A stretch of 42,749 nucleotides of DNA from Algicola sp. (GTDB lineage Bacteria > Bacteroidota > Bacteroidia > Flavobacteriales > Flavobacteriaceae), in the NCBI GenBank assembly GCA_018222835.1, contig JAAEZN010000023.1, positions 1-42,749 of the forward strand. The letters are read 5' to 3'. The notes beneath the pieces were generated by a model. That model had not been told where the DNA came from, made no database searches, and worked only from the letters and a program-made list of their open reading frames with translations. The translations under genes and the position numbers were made by a program. Below, in pieces: positions 30,979 through 40,123 of this stretch (positions within the stretch are counted from its first letter, which is position 1; each line of letters opens with the position of its first letter).

Positions 30979-31019
30979 AAAAATCCCGTTCGAAAGAAAA
31001 CCTTGGAACGGGATTTTTT
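30979..31019. terminator. bidirectional terminator between aarF-like and S9 peptidase genes
   Basis: AAAAATCCCGTTC (30979-30991) pairs perfectly with GAACGGGATTTTT (31006-31018) around a 14-base loop. It has A-rich left and T-rich right flanks, so it can serve both convergent genes. Confidence 0.9.
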
Positions 31020-31039
31020 ATGCGTAAAAAGTAAATGGA

Positions 31040-33457
31040 TTACTTTTTCTGCTTTACATATTTTTCCAGCCATTGGTCTTGTTCCCAAAGCATGTGCAAA
31101 ATACTTTCCTTGCCTCGGTAGCCATGACTCTCTTTAGGTAGCATAACCAGTCGAACTGTGGCGCCCAAGCCCTTTAGGGCATTAAAATAGCGCTCACTTT
31201 GCATAGGGTAAGTACCAGAGTTATTGTCCGCTTGGCCGTGGATCAATAATAAAGGTGTTTTCATTTTTTCCGCATGCATAAATGGAGACATGGTGTAATA
31301 TACCTCAGGGGCTTCCCAATAATTTCTTTCCTCACTTTGAAAACCAAATGGGGTCAAAGTTCTATTGTAGGCGCCGCTTCGGGCGATACCTGCAGCAAAT
31401 AGGTCCGAATGGGAAAGCAGGTTGGCCACCATAAAGGCTCCATAACTGTGCCCGCCCACTGCAATACGGTCGCGATCAATGTAGCCTAGGGCATCCACTG
31501 CATCGATGGCGGCTTTGGCGTTGGCCACTAATTGGCTTCTAAAGCTGTCGTTGGGCTGTTCGTCACCTTCACCAATAATAGGGAAGGCGGCTCCATCCAA
31601 TACAACATAACCTTTGGTTACCCAGTAAATTGGTGATCCCCAAAATGGGTAAGTAAACTCATTCGGGTTGGAGGTATTTTGCGATGCACTGTTCTTATCC
31701 TTGTATTCTCTTGGGTATGCCCATAAGATCATCGGCATTTTTTCTTTTTTCTCCATATCATAACCAACAGGCAGATATAAGGTTCCGGAAAGTTCCAATC
31801 CGTCTTCCCTTTTATAGGTAATTACCTCTTTGTGCACATTTTGAATGCTTTTGTACGGGTTTTCAAAATCTGTCAACTGAACCGGTCCTTTTCTTTTGAT
31901 CAAACTTTTATAATAGTAGTTTGGATATTCGCTTGCAGATTCTATACGAACCAACAGTAGGTCTTTGTTTGGGTCGTACTCAATCAGGTTTTCAAGCTTA
32001 CTTTCTAGTTTGGATGTGTACAGCCTTGTTTTCTTAAGGGCTTTTAAATCCATTTTTTCAACAAAAGGAAACTGTCCCTCTTCTGTATATCCATCTCCGA
32101 TCAGGTAGGCATTGTTGTTTTTGTCCAAAGACAGTACCCAACTTCCGTTTTCGTCCCTTTTGGTGACAAAACTTCCAGGGTCGCTATACACATCTTGATA
32201 GTTTCGGTCTTCGATAATTTGGGCTCCTTTTTCTGGATTGGAAGGATCAAAAACATAAGTTTTGGTGTTTCTGTTGTTCCACCAGCGGTCGTGGGCAATG
32301 GCAAGATTGTCGTTGCCCCATTGTATGTAGTTAAACCTGTTTTTAGTTTTTAGAATAGATTTGCCCTCACCATTAAAAGGCGCTTCCAGTTCAAAGACTT
32401 CGTCACGGAAAGGTACTTCGTTTTCTGGATCACCGCCATCTAAAGCCTCAACATAAGTTATAGTTGCAGGCTTATCGTTTCTCCACCTTATGTTTCGCAT
32501 ACCGGTTCTGGTGGCCATAAAGCCTTTGGGAAGATCTTCGATAAGAGGAACTTGTAACAAAGTCTTAACCTCGCTACCATTATTCCTGTACACAGTGGTA
32601 GTGTTCGGAAATCTATAATAAGGCACCAAGTAGGAGAAAGGCTTGTCCAGGGTTACCGTCATTACATATTCGCCATCTGGTGAAAAGTTGATGCTCGTGT
32701 ACAGGTTTGCATCTTTCCACTTGGTCTTGCTGCCATCCAACTTTACTTTATAAAGCTCTGAACGGGCCAATTGTTCAAAATTAAATTCATCGTTAGGGTT
32801 CTTTAACAGGTCCTGATAGGTTCTGTTCTGAGCTTTTTTGCCATCGTTGGTGGAAATGGTAGGTCCCTCTGGAACAGCTTCGTCCACATTGATCAACGGT
32901 TTTCTGTCGGAAGGCAACATTTTTACCAAAATGGATTCTCCATCCTTGAACCAATTGATGATGTCTCTCATGTTGGCATTCACATTGGTGTCCGTAATCG
33001 ATTTAACGGAGGCGGATTTTAAATCCAAAACCATAACCTCCACACCTTTTGGAGTTGTGTTGGTAAATGCTATTTTGGATTGGTCGGGAGACCAATTAAA
33101 GTTTGCCAATCGTGGATTTTTGGGCATTCCTGTAACTTGGGCACCATCTTTTTTCCCAATTTCCTTTACCAAAATATTGTTGAAGTAATTGGTGCGGCTT
33201 CCAATGTTGGTTTTAGGATTGATTCGCAGGCCGGCAAGCCTAAGTTCTGTTTCCGATAATTCCGCAATGGTCTTATAGTAATCTCTATAAAGCAATACCA
33301 TATATTTGCCATTGTCGGATATAAGGACACTGGGGGCCAATGGAGCATTGACAAGTTCTAAAATTTCATCTGAGGGTTCCTGATAGGTAAGTTTTTCCTG
33401 GGCTTGCGTTAAGTTTATCGTAAAAGCAGCCAAGAATAACCAAAGATATTTTTTCAT
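31040..33457 (-). CDS. S9 family prolyl-oligopeptidase-like peptidase, secreted
   Basis: The 805-residue exported serine peptidase has a signal peptide (about 1-19, ending NLTQAQ). A beta-propeller-type N-terminal part of about 540 residues precedes an alpha/beta-hydrolase domain. The triad is readable: Ser671 in GGHSYGAF, Asp744 in HGQADNNSG and His778 in ESHGYRGKES. The oxyanion-side motif PMILWAYPREYKD is also present. The architecture and length fit the group that includes plant chloroplast glutamyl endopeptidase, so Glu-specific cleavage is possible but unproven. It is monocistronic with a terminator shared with the kinase gene. Confidence 0.9.
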   Translation of the reverse strand: MKKYLWLFLAAFTINLTQAQEKLTYQEPSDEILELVNAPLAPSVLISDNGKYMVLLYRDYYKTIAELSETELRLAGLRINPKTNIGSRTNYFNNILVKEIGKKDGAQVTGMPKNPRLANFNWSPDQSKIAFTNTTPKGVEVMVLDLKSASVKSITDTNVNANMRDIINWFKDGESILVKMLPSDRKPLINVDEAVPEGPTISTNDGKKAQNRTYQDLLKNPNDEFNFEQLARSELYKVKLDGSKTKWKDANLYTSINFSPDGEYVMTVTLDKPFSYLVPYYRFPNTTTVYRNNGSEVKTLLQVPLIEDLPKGFMATRTGMRNIRWRNDKPATITYVEALDGGDPENEVPFRDEVFELEAPFNGEGKSILKTKNRFNYIQWGNDNLAIAHDRWWNNRNTKTYVFDPSNPEKGAQIIEDRNYQDVYSDPGSFVTKRDENGSWVLSLDKNNNAYLIGDGYTEEGQFPFVEKMDLKALKKTRLYTSKLESKLENLIEYDPNKDLLLVRIESASEYPNYYYKSLIKRKGPVQLTDFENPYKSIQNVHKEVITYKREDGLELSGTLYLPVGYDMEKKEKMPMILWAYPREYKDKNSASQNTSNPNEFTYPFWGSPIYWVTKGYVVLDGAAFPIIGEGDEQPNDSFRSQLVANAKAAIDAVDALGYIDRDRIAVGGHSYGAFMVANLLSHSDLFAAGIARSGAYNRTLTPFGFQSEERNYWEAPEVYYTMSPFMHAEKMKTPLLLIHGQADNNSGTYPMQSERYFNALKGLGATVRLVMLPKESHGYRGKESILHMLWEQDQWLEKYVKQKK

Positions 33458-33554
33458 TATCTTTTTTTAAGTTTATTGAGTGATTTTTTAATGTTTTTTA
33501 AAAGTACAACTTTTAAAAAGTTTTATTTTGCCGATATCTTGAAAATTTGGCATG

Positions 33555-33562
33555 TATATTTG
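33555..33562 (+). promoter_or_regulatory. putative -7 box (TATATTTG) for the ketoacyl synthase III gene
   Basis: TATATTTG matches TAnnTTTG 44 bp before the ATG at 33607. The nearest upstream TTTG (33527-33530) is 24 bases away, a little long for the -33 element. Confidence 0.5.
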
Positions 33563-33606
33563 CTAATTTTCAAATTCTAACTATCTTTTTATTTAAAACA
33601 TAATAC

Positions 33607-34614
33607 ATGTACAATTCCAAGATTGCCGGACTAGGTTTTTACGTCCCCGAAAATGTGGTCACTAACGATGATCTATCCAAAGTAATGGATACCAATGATG
33701 AATGGATACAAGAGCGTACCGGTATAAAGGAAAGACGCCATGTAATTAAAGGTGCCGATACCACTACATCTATGGGGGTAAAGGCCGCCCAAAAGGCAAT
33801 TGAACGTGCTGGAATAGATAAAAATGATATTGATTTTATTGTTTTTGCCACATTGAGCCCGGACTATTATTTTCCTGGCCCAGGGGTCTTGGTACAAAGG
33901 GATTTGGGCCTTAAGACAGTTGGTTCCCTGGATGTACGAAACCAATGTTCCGGTTTTGTGTACGGAATATCCGTTGCGGACCAATATATTAAAAGCGGTA
34001 TGTACAAAAATGTCCTTGTAATTGGTTCCGAGCTCCACTCACATGGTTTGGACATGACTACAAGAGGCAGGGGAGTGTCCGTGATTTTTGGCGATGGTGC
34101 CGGCGCTGCGGTTCTTACCCGTGAGGAAGATACTTCCAAAGGAATTCTGTCCACGCATCTGCACTCAGAAGGCCAGCATGCCGAAGAACTTTCGTTGATT
34201 GCCCCTGGAATGGGTAAACGTTGGGTTACAGATATTATTGAAGATGCCGATTCTGAGGATACTTCATATTTTCCTTATATGAACGGACAGTTTGTGTTTA
34301 AAAATGCAGTGGTTCGGTTTAGTGAGGTAATTATGGAGGGTCTGCAAAAGAATCATTTAAAACCCGAAGATATTGATATGTTGATTCCGCATCAGGCCAA
34401 TTTGCGTATCTCACAATTTATACAAAAGAAATTTGGATTGAGGGACGATCAGGTATTCAACAATATTATGAAATACGGAAACACTACGGCTGCATCCATT
34501 CCCATTGCCTTGACCGAGGCTTGGGAAGAAGGGAAGGTTAATGAGGGCGATTTAGTAGTACTGGCTGCTTTTGGTAGTGGCTTTACGTGGGGCAGTGCCA
34601 TAATTAGGTGGTAA
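33607..34614 (+). CDS. 3-oxoacyl-ACP synthase III family protein (FabH-like)
   Basis: This cytoplasmic condensing enzyme has 335 residues, joining an acyl-CoA starter to malonyl-ACP if it is a true FabH. The catalytic triad is visible: Cys114 in RNQCSGF, His262 in IPHQAN and Asn292 in YGNTTAAS. WIQERTGIKERRH at about 33-45 is the family N-terminal motif. It stands alone and not beside plsX/fabD, and Bacteroidota usually carry several FabH paralogues, so this may be a specialised copy rather than the housekeeping one. It ends at a strong terminator. Confidence 0.9.
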   Translation: MYNSKIAGLGFYVPENVVTNDDLSKVMDTNDEWIQERTGIKERRHVIKGADTTTSMGVKAAQKAIERAGIDKNDIDFIVFATLSPDYYFPGPGVLVQRDLGLKTVGSLDVRNQCSGFVYGISVADQYIKSGMYKNVLVIGSELHSHGLDMTTRGRGVSVIFGDGAGAAVLTREEDTSKGILSTHLHSEGQHAEELSLIAPGMGKRWVTDIIEDADSEDTSYFPYMNGQFVFKNAVVRFSEVIMEGLQKNHLKPEDIDMLIPHQANLRISQFIQKKFGLRDDQVFNNIMKYGNTTAASIPIALTEAWEEGKVNEGDLVVLAAFGSGFTWGSAIIRW

Positions 34615-34635
34615 TTTCTATTTATAATAAAAGTT

Positions 34636-34667
34636 AAAACCCCGATTCTTTAGAATCGGGGTTTTTT
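34636..34667. terminator. bidirectional terminator after the ketoacyl synthase III gene
   Basis: AAAACCCCGATTC (34636-34648) pairs with GAATCGGGGTTTT (34653-34665) around the loop TTTA, followed by T-rich sequence. The A-run on the left lets it also work for the leftward receptor gene, which ends at 34727. Confidence 0.93.
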
Positions 34668-34726
34668 ATTGATGCCCTCACAAGATAGATAACCAACCAA
34701 CACTCTAATATGAAGCATCAATATGT

Positions 34727-37177
34727 TTAAAGAATTCCGCCACCACCTTGCTTGGTGTTGTCGTCTCTTCTTTTACGTTGCTTGGCGCGATATTTTCCAC
34801 TTCCAAAACGGTAGGATAACCCTACATAAACGTTGTTGCTTTCCCAATTAAAGGCACCTTCCTGTGCATAGGGGAAGTCTCCATCAAAAGCGAAACGCAT
34901 GGTATTAAAAATGTCGTTGTAATTAAAACTAAGGGTGCCTTTTCCTTCGGCAAAGCTGTAGCGTGCGCCCAAGTTCACAAAATACATGGGTTCTGCATCA
35001 AACTGTATGCTTTTGTTTCTTCCGCGGTAGAATCCAAAGGCTTGTAGTGTTAACTTTTTTGTTACTGTAAAGCTATTGTTCATCCGTAGGTTCCAAGCAG
35101 TGTTGTCAACTTCTACTCTTTGTTCCACGATATCCTCCTCGCTAGGTGTTGGTCCGGTAGTGTTCAATGTTTCGGTAATTCCTCTTTGTGTTTGCGAAAA
35201 AAGGTCAAAACTACCATTAATGTTCCACCACTTTGCAGGACGATAATTGGTTGATAGCTCAATTCCGTAGGCCGAAGTTTTATCGAAATTATCGAAAGTC
35301 AGGATGGTTTTGTTCAGATCCAGACGATCAATATAAACTGCTCTATTGATCTCGTCGGTTATACTTCGATAAAAGACCCCACCTGTAACACTGCCGTTCT
35401 TTAATCTTTTGGTGTAATTGGCTTCGTAGGAACTGGTAAACTGTGGTACCAAATTTGGGTTTCCGAACGAAGATATCAGTGGTGTGGCAAATTCCCTGAT
35501 AGGGTTTACTTGTTGTAGGCCTGGGCGATCCACTCTTCTGCTGTAGCTTACTTGAATCTGGTCTTTTTCGTTGGGTTTGTACGTAACAAAAGCAGATGGG
35601 TAGATCTCTGTATAATCATCGGTAAAGGCACGTACGGCATTGGTATCCGCTTTTACCTGAACATCCTCTATGCGCACGCCCACTTGGTAGGACCAACGCT
35701 CGTAAGATTGACCAAAAGTGGCGTATGCGGAATAAATATCCATATCGTAAATAAACTTTGTGGATGGTGTTGGCACCAAATTACCATTGTTGTTAAACGA
35801 CTGCCCGGTTGAGGAATAATCCACTTCGGTCTCAAAATTTCTGGATTCCAGCCCTAATTCAAGTTTAGAAATGCTGTCCAGAGGATTTACATAATCCAAA
35901 TTGGCCGTGGTCTGAGTTCTCTCTGTATCCACAAAATCCTTGTAATTTGGATAGGTAGATGCACCTGTTGAGCTAAAATCGGCATCTTGTTCGCTTTCAA
36001 ATTGGTTGTGGTCTATTTCCAATTCAATATTGTGCCCCTCCTTGTTAAAATCCAGTTTATAATCAAAATTGTACTGTTCGCTCCGGTTATTGGAGTCATC
36101 TAAGAACAATTGTGCTACATTACGAGATGGATCGTTAAAATAGGATACCACAGTACTTCCGTTTCCTTTGCCCTCAAAAATATTTTGGTTCGTGAAAAAG
36201 GAAATGGTGTTTTTGTCATTCAGATAAAAATCAACTCCTAATTTGTAGAGGTGCGATTTGTTGTTGTTGAAAAAATCAAACTTTTGATGGGAGTTTTCCT
36301 TTTTACGTAGAATACTTCCATCATTGACCCATTTGCCAATATTGTTTCCGTAGTTCCCGTACAAATTGAATTTTCCGTTGCGGTAGTTCATATCTATGGA
36401 ACTATTGAATTTGGCCTCGATGGCTTTGGTAAGACCCAAATTTATGTTTCCGTTGAAGCCGATATTGGCATTTTTATGCAGCACAATATTAATGATACCG
36501 CTCATGCCTTCTGGATTGTATTTGGCAGACGGATTGGTAATCAGTTCTATGGATTTAATGGCAGTGGAAGGAATCTGTCTTAGCAATTGCGCCACTGGCA
36601 CGTTGGACAATTTACCATCTACCATTACCCGTACATTGGAATTTCCTCTCAGGCTAATATCCCCGGTTTGGGAATCCACATTCACGGAGGGTATGTTGTT
36701 CATAATGTCTGAAGCTGTTGCGCCTGCAGTGGTCAAATCTTTGCCTACATTAATAACTTTCCGGTCCACGCGCTGTTCTATGGTAGTTCGTTCGGCTACC
36801 AGTTCTACGCCGTCCAATTCCTCATTTTCTTCGGTCAAGGTTACGGTACCTATATTTAGGTTGCGTTTTCCTTTGGCGATGACCAATTTCTGGGAATGTG
36901 TCTTATAGCCAATAAATTGAACTTCGAAAAGGAAAGTACCGTCAGGAAGTTTATCTATTTCAAAGTTTCCGTTCTCGGAGGTGATGCTACCGGTAATGGT
37001 CTCGGTGCCGTCTTCAGATTTAATCACCACGGCCGCATAGGCCACGGGCTGTTTTGATATTTCGTCAACCACGGTTCCGCTTATGGAGCCCAAAGCGTTA
37101 CTGGGGTCGTTGGCCGATAAATTTTTTGGGAATGCCAAGCACAGGAAAAGTGCAAAAAGAAGGCTCACGTTTTTCAT
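34727..37177 (-). CDS. outer-membrane beta-barrel receptor (TonB-dependent receptor-like)
   Basis: The 816-residue outer-membrane protein has a signal peptide (about 1-22) and a carboxypeptidase-regulatory-like beta-sandwich (about 30-110, GSISGTVVDEISKQPVAYA). A plug domain (about 115-230, ATASDIMNNIPSVNVDSQTG, SIELITNPSAKYNPEGMSG) and a long barrel follow. It belongs to the Bacteroidota group in which the usual TonB box is weak. The last residues are basic and Gly-rich (GGGGIL) rather than the normal aromatic end, which lies earlier at YVGLSYRFGSG. Substrate is unknown. A TGTAACA-N15-CGTC element upstream suggests control by an ECF sigma factor; no sigma gene is adjacent. Confidence 0.88.
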   Translation of the reverse strand: MKNVSLLFALFLCLAFPKNLSANDPSNALGSISGTVVDEISKQPVAYAAVVIKSEDGTETITGSITSENGNFEIDKLPDGTFLFEVQFIGYKTHSQKLVIAKGKRNLNIGTVTLTEENEELDGVELVAERTTIEQRVDRKVINVGKDLTTAGATASDIMNNIPSVNVDSQTGDISLRGNSNVRVMVDGKLSNVPVAQLLRQIPSTAIKSIELITNPSAKYNPEGMSGIINIVLHKNANIGFNGNINLGLTKAIEAKFNSSIDMNYRNGKFNLYGNYGNNIGKWVNDGSILRKKENSHQKFDFFNNNKSHLYKLGVDFYLNDKNTISFFTNQNIFEGKGNGSTVVSYFNDPSRNVAQLFLDDSNNRSEQYNFDYKLDFNKEGHNIELEIDHNQFESEQDADFSSTGASTYPNYKDFVDTERTQTTANLDYVNPLDSISKLELGLESRNFETEVDYSSTGQSFNNNGNLVPTPSTKFIYDMDIYSAYATFGQSYERWSYQVGVRIEDVQVKADTNAVRAFTDDYTEIYPSAFVTYKPNEKDQIQVSYSRRVDRPGLQQVNPIREFATPLISSFGNPNLVPQFTSSYEANYTKRLKNGSVTGGVFYRSITDEINRAVYIDRLDLNKTILTFDNFDKTSAYGIELSTNYRPAKWWNINGSFDLFSQTQRGITETLNTTGPTPSEEDIVEQRVEVDNTAWNLRMNNSFTVTKKLTLQAFGFYRGRNKSIQFDAEPMYFVNLGARYSFAEGKGTLSFNYNDIFNTMRFAFDGDFPYAQEGAFNWESNNVYVGLSYRFGSGKYRAKQRKRRDDNTKQGGGGIL

Positions 37178-37231
37178 GAGTAGTTCGTTTTTTGATTGAT
37201 GATTAGATTGATTGATTGATGATACATTTAA

Positions 37232-37257
37232 GACGCCTATAGTCGGAGAATGTTACA
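37232..37257 (-). promoter_or_regulatory. putative ECF promoter TGTAACA-N15-CGTC for the receptor gene
   Basis: On the minus strand TGTAACA (37257-37251), 15 bases and CGTC (37235-37232). The predicted transcript starts near 37224, about 47 bases before the ATG at 37177. Element and spacing are identical to those before the sigma gene at 11589. Confidence 0.6.
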
Positions 37258-37357
37258 CGTTAATTTTTAACATTCTTTAACAAGTCGAAAGCGGGGCAAA
37301 GGTCTTTGTAAGGTGTTCTACTTTGGTGAGACTATAGATTGAGGGATTAAAAGAAGA

Positions 37358-37381
37358 AACCCCGGTAAAGTTACCGGGGTT
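37358..37381. other. orphan GC-rich hairpin
   Basis: AACCCCGGTAA (37358-37368) is perfectly complementary to TTACCGGGGTT (37371-37381), with a two-base centre, so a stable stem with a slightly larger open loop. It looks like a terminator stem, but it has no T-run on the plus strand and only TTTCTTCTTTT on the minus strand, and it lies between two divergent genes where none is expected. Confidence 0.65.
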
Positions 37382-37522
37382 GTACATTGATAAGCTATAC
37401 TAAACACTAACCATTAACTATAAAAATACAGTCTTACCAATGAAGTTTAAGATATAAAAAATAGACGAGTATATTTATCAAAAATTACAGTCTATATTAA
37501 AGTTTAACACAAAAATTAACAA

Positions 37523-37882
37523 ATGCAAAAAACACTTGTTGTAGGGGCTTCTACAAACCCGGAAAGATACAGTAACACAGCAATTCGTAGGTTGGTTGAT
37601 AACAAAATTGAAACAACCGCATTTGGGATACGTGGGGGAACTGTATCAGGGGTGCAAGTTAAGAATAACTGGAGTGATTTTCAAAATATTGACACAGTAT
37701 CTTTATATCTAAACCCAAAAAATCAAAAAGAATACTACCAACAGATCATAGATCTTAACCCAAAAAGGGTCATTTTTAACCCTGGCACCGAGAATCCAGA
37801 GTTCTATCAAGTGCTTCAAAATGAGGGTGTAGAGGTGGAAGAGGCCTGTACTTTGGTACTACTTGCTACAGGGCAGTACTAG
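37523..37882 (+). CDS. CoA-binding protein (Rossmann fold, YccU-like)
   Basis: The 119-residue cytoplasmic protein is a single CoA-binding domain like that of succinyl-CoA synthetase alpha. The N-terminal [19 protein letters not shown] (about 6-24) is the nucleotide/CoA-binding loop and [13 protein letters not shown] (about 90-102) is the second conserved loop. It lacks the His and other catalytic parts of acyl-CoA synthetases, so it is probably a sensor or binding protein with unknown partner. The last 17 bases overlap the convergent symporter gene. Confidence 0.88.
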   Translation: MQKTLVVGASTNPERYSNTAIRRLVDNKIETTAFGIRGGTVSGVQVKNNWSDFQNIDTVSLYLNPKNQKEYYQQIIDLNPKRVIFNPGTENPEFYQVLQNEGVEVEEACTLVLLATGQY

Positions 37883-39347
37883 AAGACGGCTCTTTTTTTC
37901 GTATTAACCATAAACCGATAAATGTCAACAGTCCATTTAGCGGGAGCAGCTCATAACCTACTTGGTAACCACCTAAGTAAGAAGCGGGGATGTTGGCGAT
38001 ACATACTATGGTGATTACAGATGCTAGAGCAACGATCCATACATAGCTGTCCTTGATTTTGTGTTTGGTGAGAATACCGAAGGCAAAGAGTCCCAGCAAT
38101 GGACCATAGGTGTAACCTGCAACGGTCAGCAGACTATCTATTACATTGCTGCTCAATATATATTTAAAGGCTATGATCACTAAGATCAACATAATACTCA
38201 TTACAATATGGGTTCGTTTACGAATCTTTTTTTGTTCTTGATCCGCCTTTTGTTGCACATTTAAAAAGTCCACACAGAAAGATGTTGTCAAAGAAGTAAG
38301 GGCGCTATCTGCGCTACTGTATGCCGCTGCGATCAATCCCAACATAAAAGTAATGGACAATGCCAGTCCCAGACCACCGTTCAAGGCAATTTCCGGAAAT
38401 AAAAGGTCGGTTTTTGGAGTGCCGTCCATTAATGGAATGCCAATGCCCTCTCGTTGTGCAAAAATGTAGAGTAAGGCTCCCAGGAGCATAAACAAAAATG
38501 TTACCCCGACCAGCACAAAACTAAAAGAGACCATGTTTTTTTGTGCATCCTTCAGCGACTTGCAGGTAAGGTTCTTTTGCATCATATCCTGATCCAAACC
38601 GGTCATACAAATGGTGACGAACATTCCACCAACAAAAGATTTAATAAAATAACTCCTATCTAGGAAACTGTCGGTCACCCAAAAGTCATTATAATTTTTT
38701 AACTCTTCTGAAGCCAAAAACTCACCAAAGCTCCACCCTAGTTCTTGGTTGATCATGATTATGGAGAGAATCACGGCCAAAATCATGAAAAGAGTTTGCA
38801 GGGTATCGGTCCAAACAATGGTTTTGATGCCGCCTCGATTAGTGTAGATCCAAATCAGCAAAATGGAAATTATCACCGTAAATTCAAAACGGACTCCAAG
38901 GTCATCAAAAACAAATTGCTGCAGAACAATGGCTACGAGATATAATCTAAACGCAGCCCCCAAAACTCTAGAGATGAAAAAGAAAAACGCACCGGTTTTA
39001 TGGCTCACTTTGCCAAAACGTTCCAATAGATACTCATAAATAGAGGTTAGGTTCAGCTTATAGTACAGAGGCAAAAGCACATATGCGACCACAAAGTAAC
39101 CGACCAAATAGCCCAAAACTACCTGCATGTAGGTCAATTGACTATCGCCAACCCAACCTGGAACCGAAATAAAAGTAACCCCTGATAAAGATGCGCCCAC
39201 CATTCCAAAGGCAACAACATACCATGGAGATTGCTTTCCGGCCTTAAAAAAATCGGCATTGGAATCGTTTTTACCAGTAAAGAAAGAGATAAGGATAAGC
39301 ACCAAAAAATATGCGCCTATCAACAACAGAATTTGGGTTGCTGACAT
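37866..39347 (-). CDS. sodium:solute symporter (SSS family)
   Basis: The 493-residue inner-membrane transporter has about 13 hydrophobic helices and a LeuT-type fold. Family landmarks are [20 protein letters not shown] (about 49-68), [15 protein letters not shown] in the middle and [21 protein letters not shown] (about 338-358), which contains the sodium-site serines. The substrate cannot be read from sequence; sialic acid, sugar and amino-acid transporters share these features. It is monocistronic and starts 76 bp from the divergent recR. The stop overlaps the CoA-binding gene by 17 bases without a terminator. Confidence 0.9.
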   Translation of the reverse strand: MSATQILLLIGAYFLVLILISFFTGKNDSNADFFKAGKQSPWYVVAFGMVGASLSGVTFISVPGWVGDSQLTYMQVVLGYLVGYFVVAYVLLPLYYKLNLTSIYEYLLERFGKVSHKTGAFFFFISRVLGAAFRLYLVAIVLQQFVFDDLGVRFEFTVIISILLIWIYTNRGGIKTIVWTDTLQTLFMILAVILSIIMINQELGWSFGEFLASEELKNYNDFWVTDSFLDRSYFIKSFVGGMFVTICMTGLDQDMMQKNLTCKSLKDAQKNMVSFSFVLVGVTFLFMLLGALLYIFAQREGIGIPLMDGTPKTDLLFPEIALNGGLGLALSITFMLGLIAAAYSSADSALTSLTTSFCVDFLNVQQKADQEQKKIRKRTHIVMSIMLILVIIAFKYILSSNVIDSLLTVAGYTYGPLLGLFAFGILTKHKIKDSYVWIVALASVITIVCIANIPASYLGGYQVGYELLPLNGLLTFIGLWLIRKKEPSSSTAL

Positions 39348-39399
39348 AATTGTGATTTGAATTGCAAATTAAGAAAGTAAATTGATAATAGTAAAATCG

Positions 39400-39407
39400 T
39401 AATTTTG
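39400..39407 (+). promoter_or_regulatory. putative -7 box (TAATTTTG) for recR
   Basis: TAATTTTG matches TAnnTTTG and lies 16 bp before the recR ATG at 39424, giving a leader of about 10-15 nt. The same 76-bp gap must hold the divergent symporter promoter; TTAATTTG (39365-39372, minus) is one base from consensus. Confidence 0.5.
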
Positions 39408-39423
39408 CAGAAGAATTGATTGT

Positions 39424-40044
39424 ATGGAATTTTCGTCTAAGCTATTGGAAAATGCAGTTTACGAGATGTCGCAGTTGCCGGGAATTGGTAAACGAACGGC
39501 ATTGCGCTTGGTGCTGCACCTTCTAAAACAGCCAGAGGAAAGAACCGAACTTTTGGTCAATGCCTTGCAAAAATTGAGAAACGAGGTCAACTTTTGCAAG
39601 AACTGTCACAATATTTCCGATACAGAGGTGTGCGAAATTTGCGCCAATCCCAAGCGGGACGAAACCATGGTTTGTGTGGTGGAAGATATTAGGGATGTGA
39701 TGGCCATTGAGAACACTTCGCAGTACAACGGGCTTTACCATGTACTTGGAGGGAAAATTTCTCCAATGGAAGGTGTTGGTCCACAAGATTTGAATATACC
39801 GTCCCTGATAAAAAAAGTGAAGGATGGAACAGTCAAAGAATTAATTTTGGCCCTGAGCTCCACAATGGAAGGAGATACGACCAATTTTTATATTTACAAA
39901 CAATTGGAAGGGCTGAAAGTTACCACTTCTACGATTGCAAGGGGGATTTCGGTAGGTGATGAATTGGAATATGCAGATGAAGTAACTTTGGGAAGAAGTA
40001 TCATTAATAGGGTTCCTTTTGAAACCTCTATTAAAGCAAATTAA
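39424..40044 (+). CDS. recR: recombination mediator RecR
   Basis: RecR works with RecO (and RecF) to load RecA on gapped DNA. The 206-residue protein is of normal size. The N-terminal helix-hairpin-helix ([17 protein letters not shown], about 18-34) is followed by a four-cysteine zinc finger (C58, C61, C70, C73) and a Toprim domain starting [14 protein letters not shown]. The C-terminal [27 protein letters not shown] region is conserved. It has its own -7 box and is followed by the E2 gene after 79 bp with a separate promoter-like box. Confidence 0.96.
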   Translation: MEFSSKLLENAVYEMSQLPGIGKRTALRLVLHLLKQPEERTELLVNALQKLRNEVNFCKNCHNISDTEVCEICANPKRDETMVCVVEDIRDVMAIENTSQYNGLYHVLGGKISPMEGVGPQDLNIPSLIKKVKDGTVKELILALSSTMEGDTTNFYIYKQLEGLKVTTSTIARGISVGDELEYADEVTLGRSIINRVPFETSIKAN

Positions 40045-40078
40045 TGAACATAAATCAAAAATAAGTCGATTTCTTTAG

Positions 40079-40086
40079 TATTTTTG
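40079..40086 (+). promoter_or_regulatory. putative -7 box (TATTTTTG) for the E2 gene
   Basis: TATTTTTG matches TAnnTTTG 37 bp before the ATG at 40124. There is no TTTG at the normal -33 distance; this AT-rich gap makes chance matches easier. Confidence 0.4.
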
Positions 40087-40123
40087 AAAAATATAAATCA
40101 AAATCTCTTCGATAAATACGAAT

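Larger units (their letters stand above)
37178..37522. other. 345-bp divergent gap between the receptor and the CoA-binding protein
   Basis: The gap contains a short run of GATT/GATTGAT units (37193-37222), the leftward ECF-type promoter at 37232-37257 and an isolated GC hairpin at 37358-37381. The 3' part is very AT-rich and includes TATATTTA (37468-37475), a near match to a rightward -7 box. No gene is seen. Confidence 0.6.

Noticed and set aside
37193-37222. GATTGAT repeats as a binding site
   Set aside because: A short low-complexity run in an AT-rich leader; no symmetry beyond the repeats.
38105-38120. TGTAACC within the symporter gene
   Set aside because: It lies inside coding sequence and lacks a CGTC at the correct distance.
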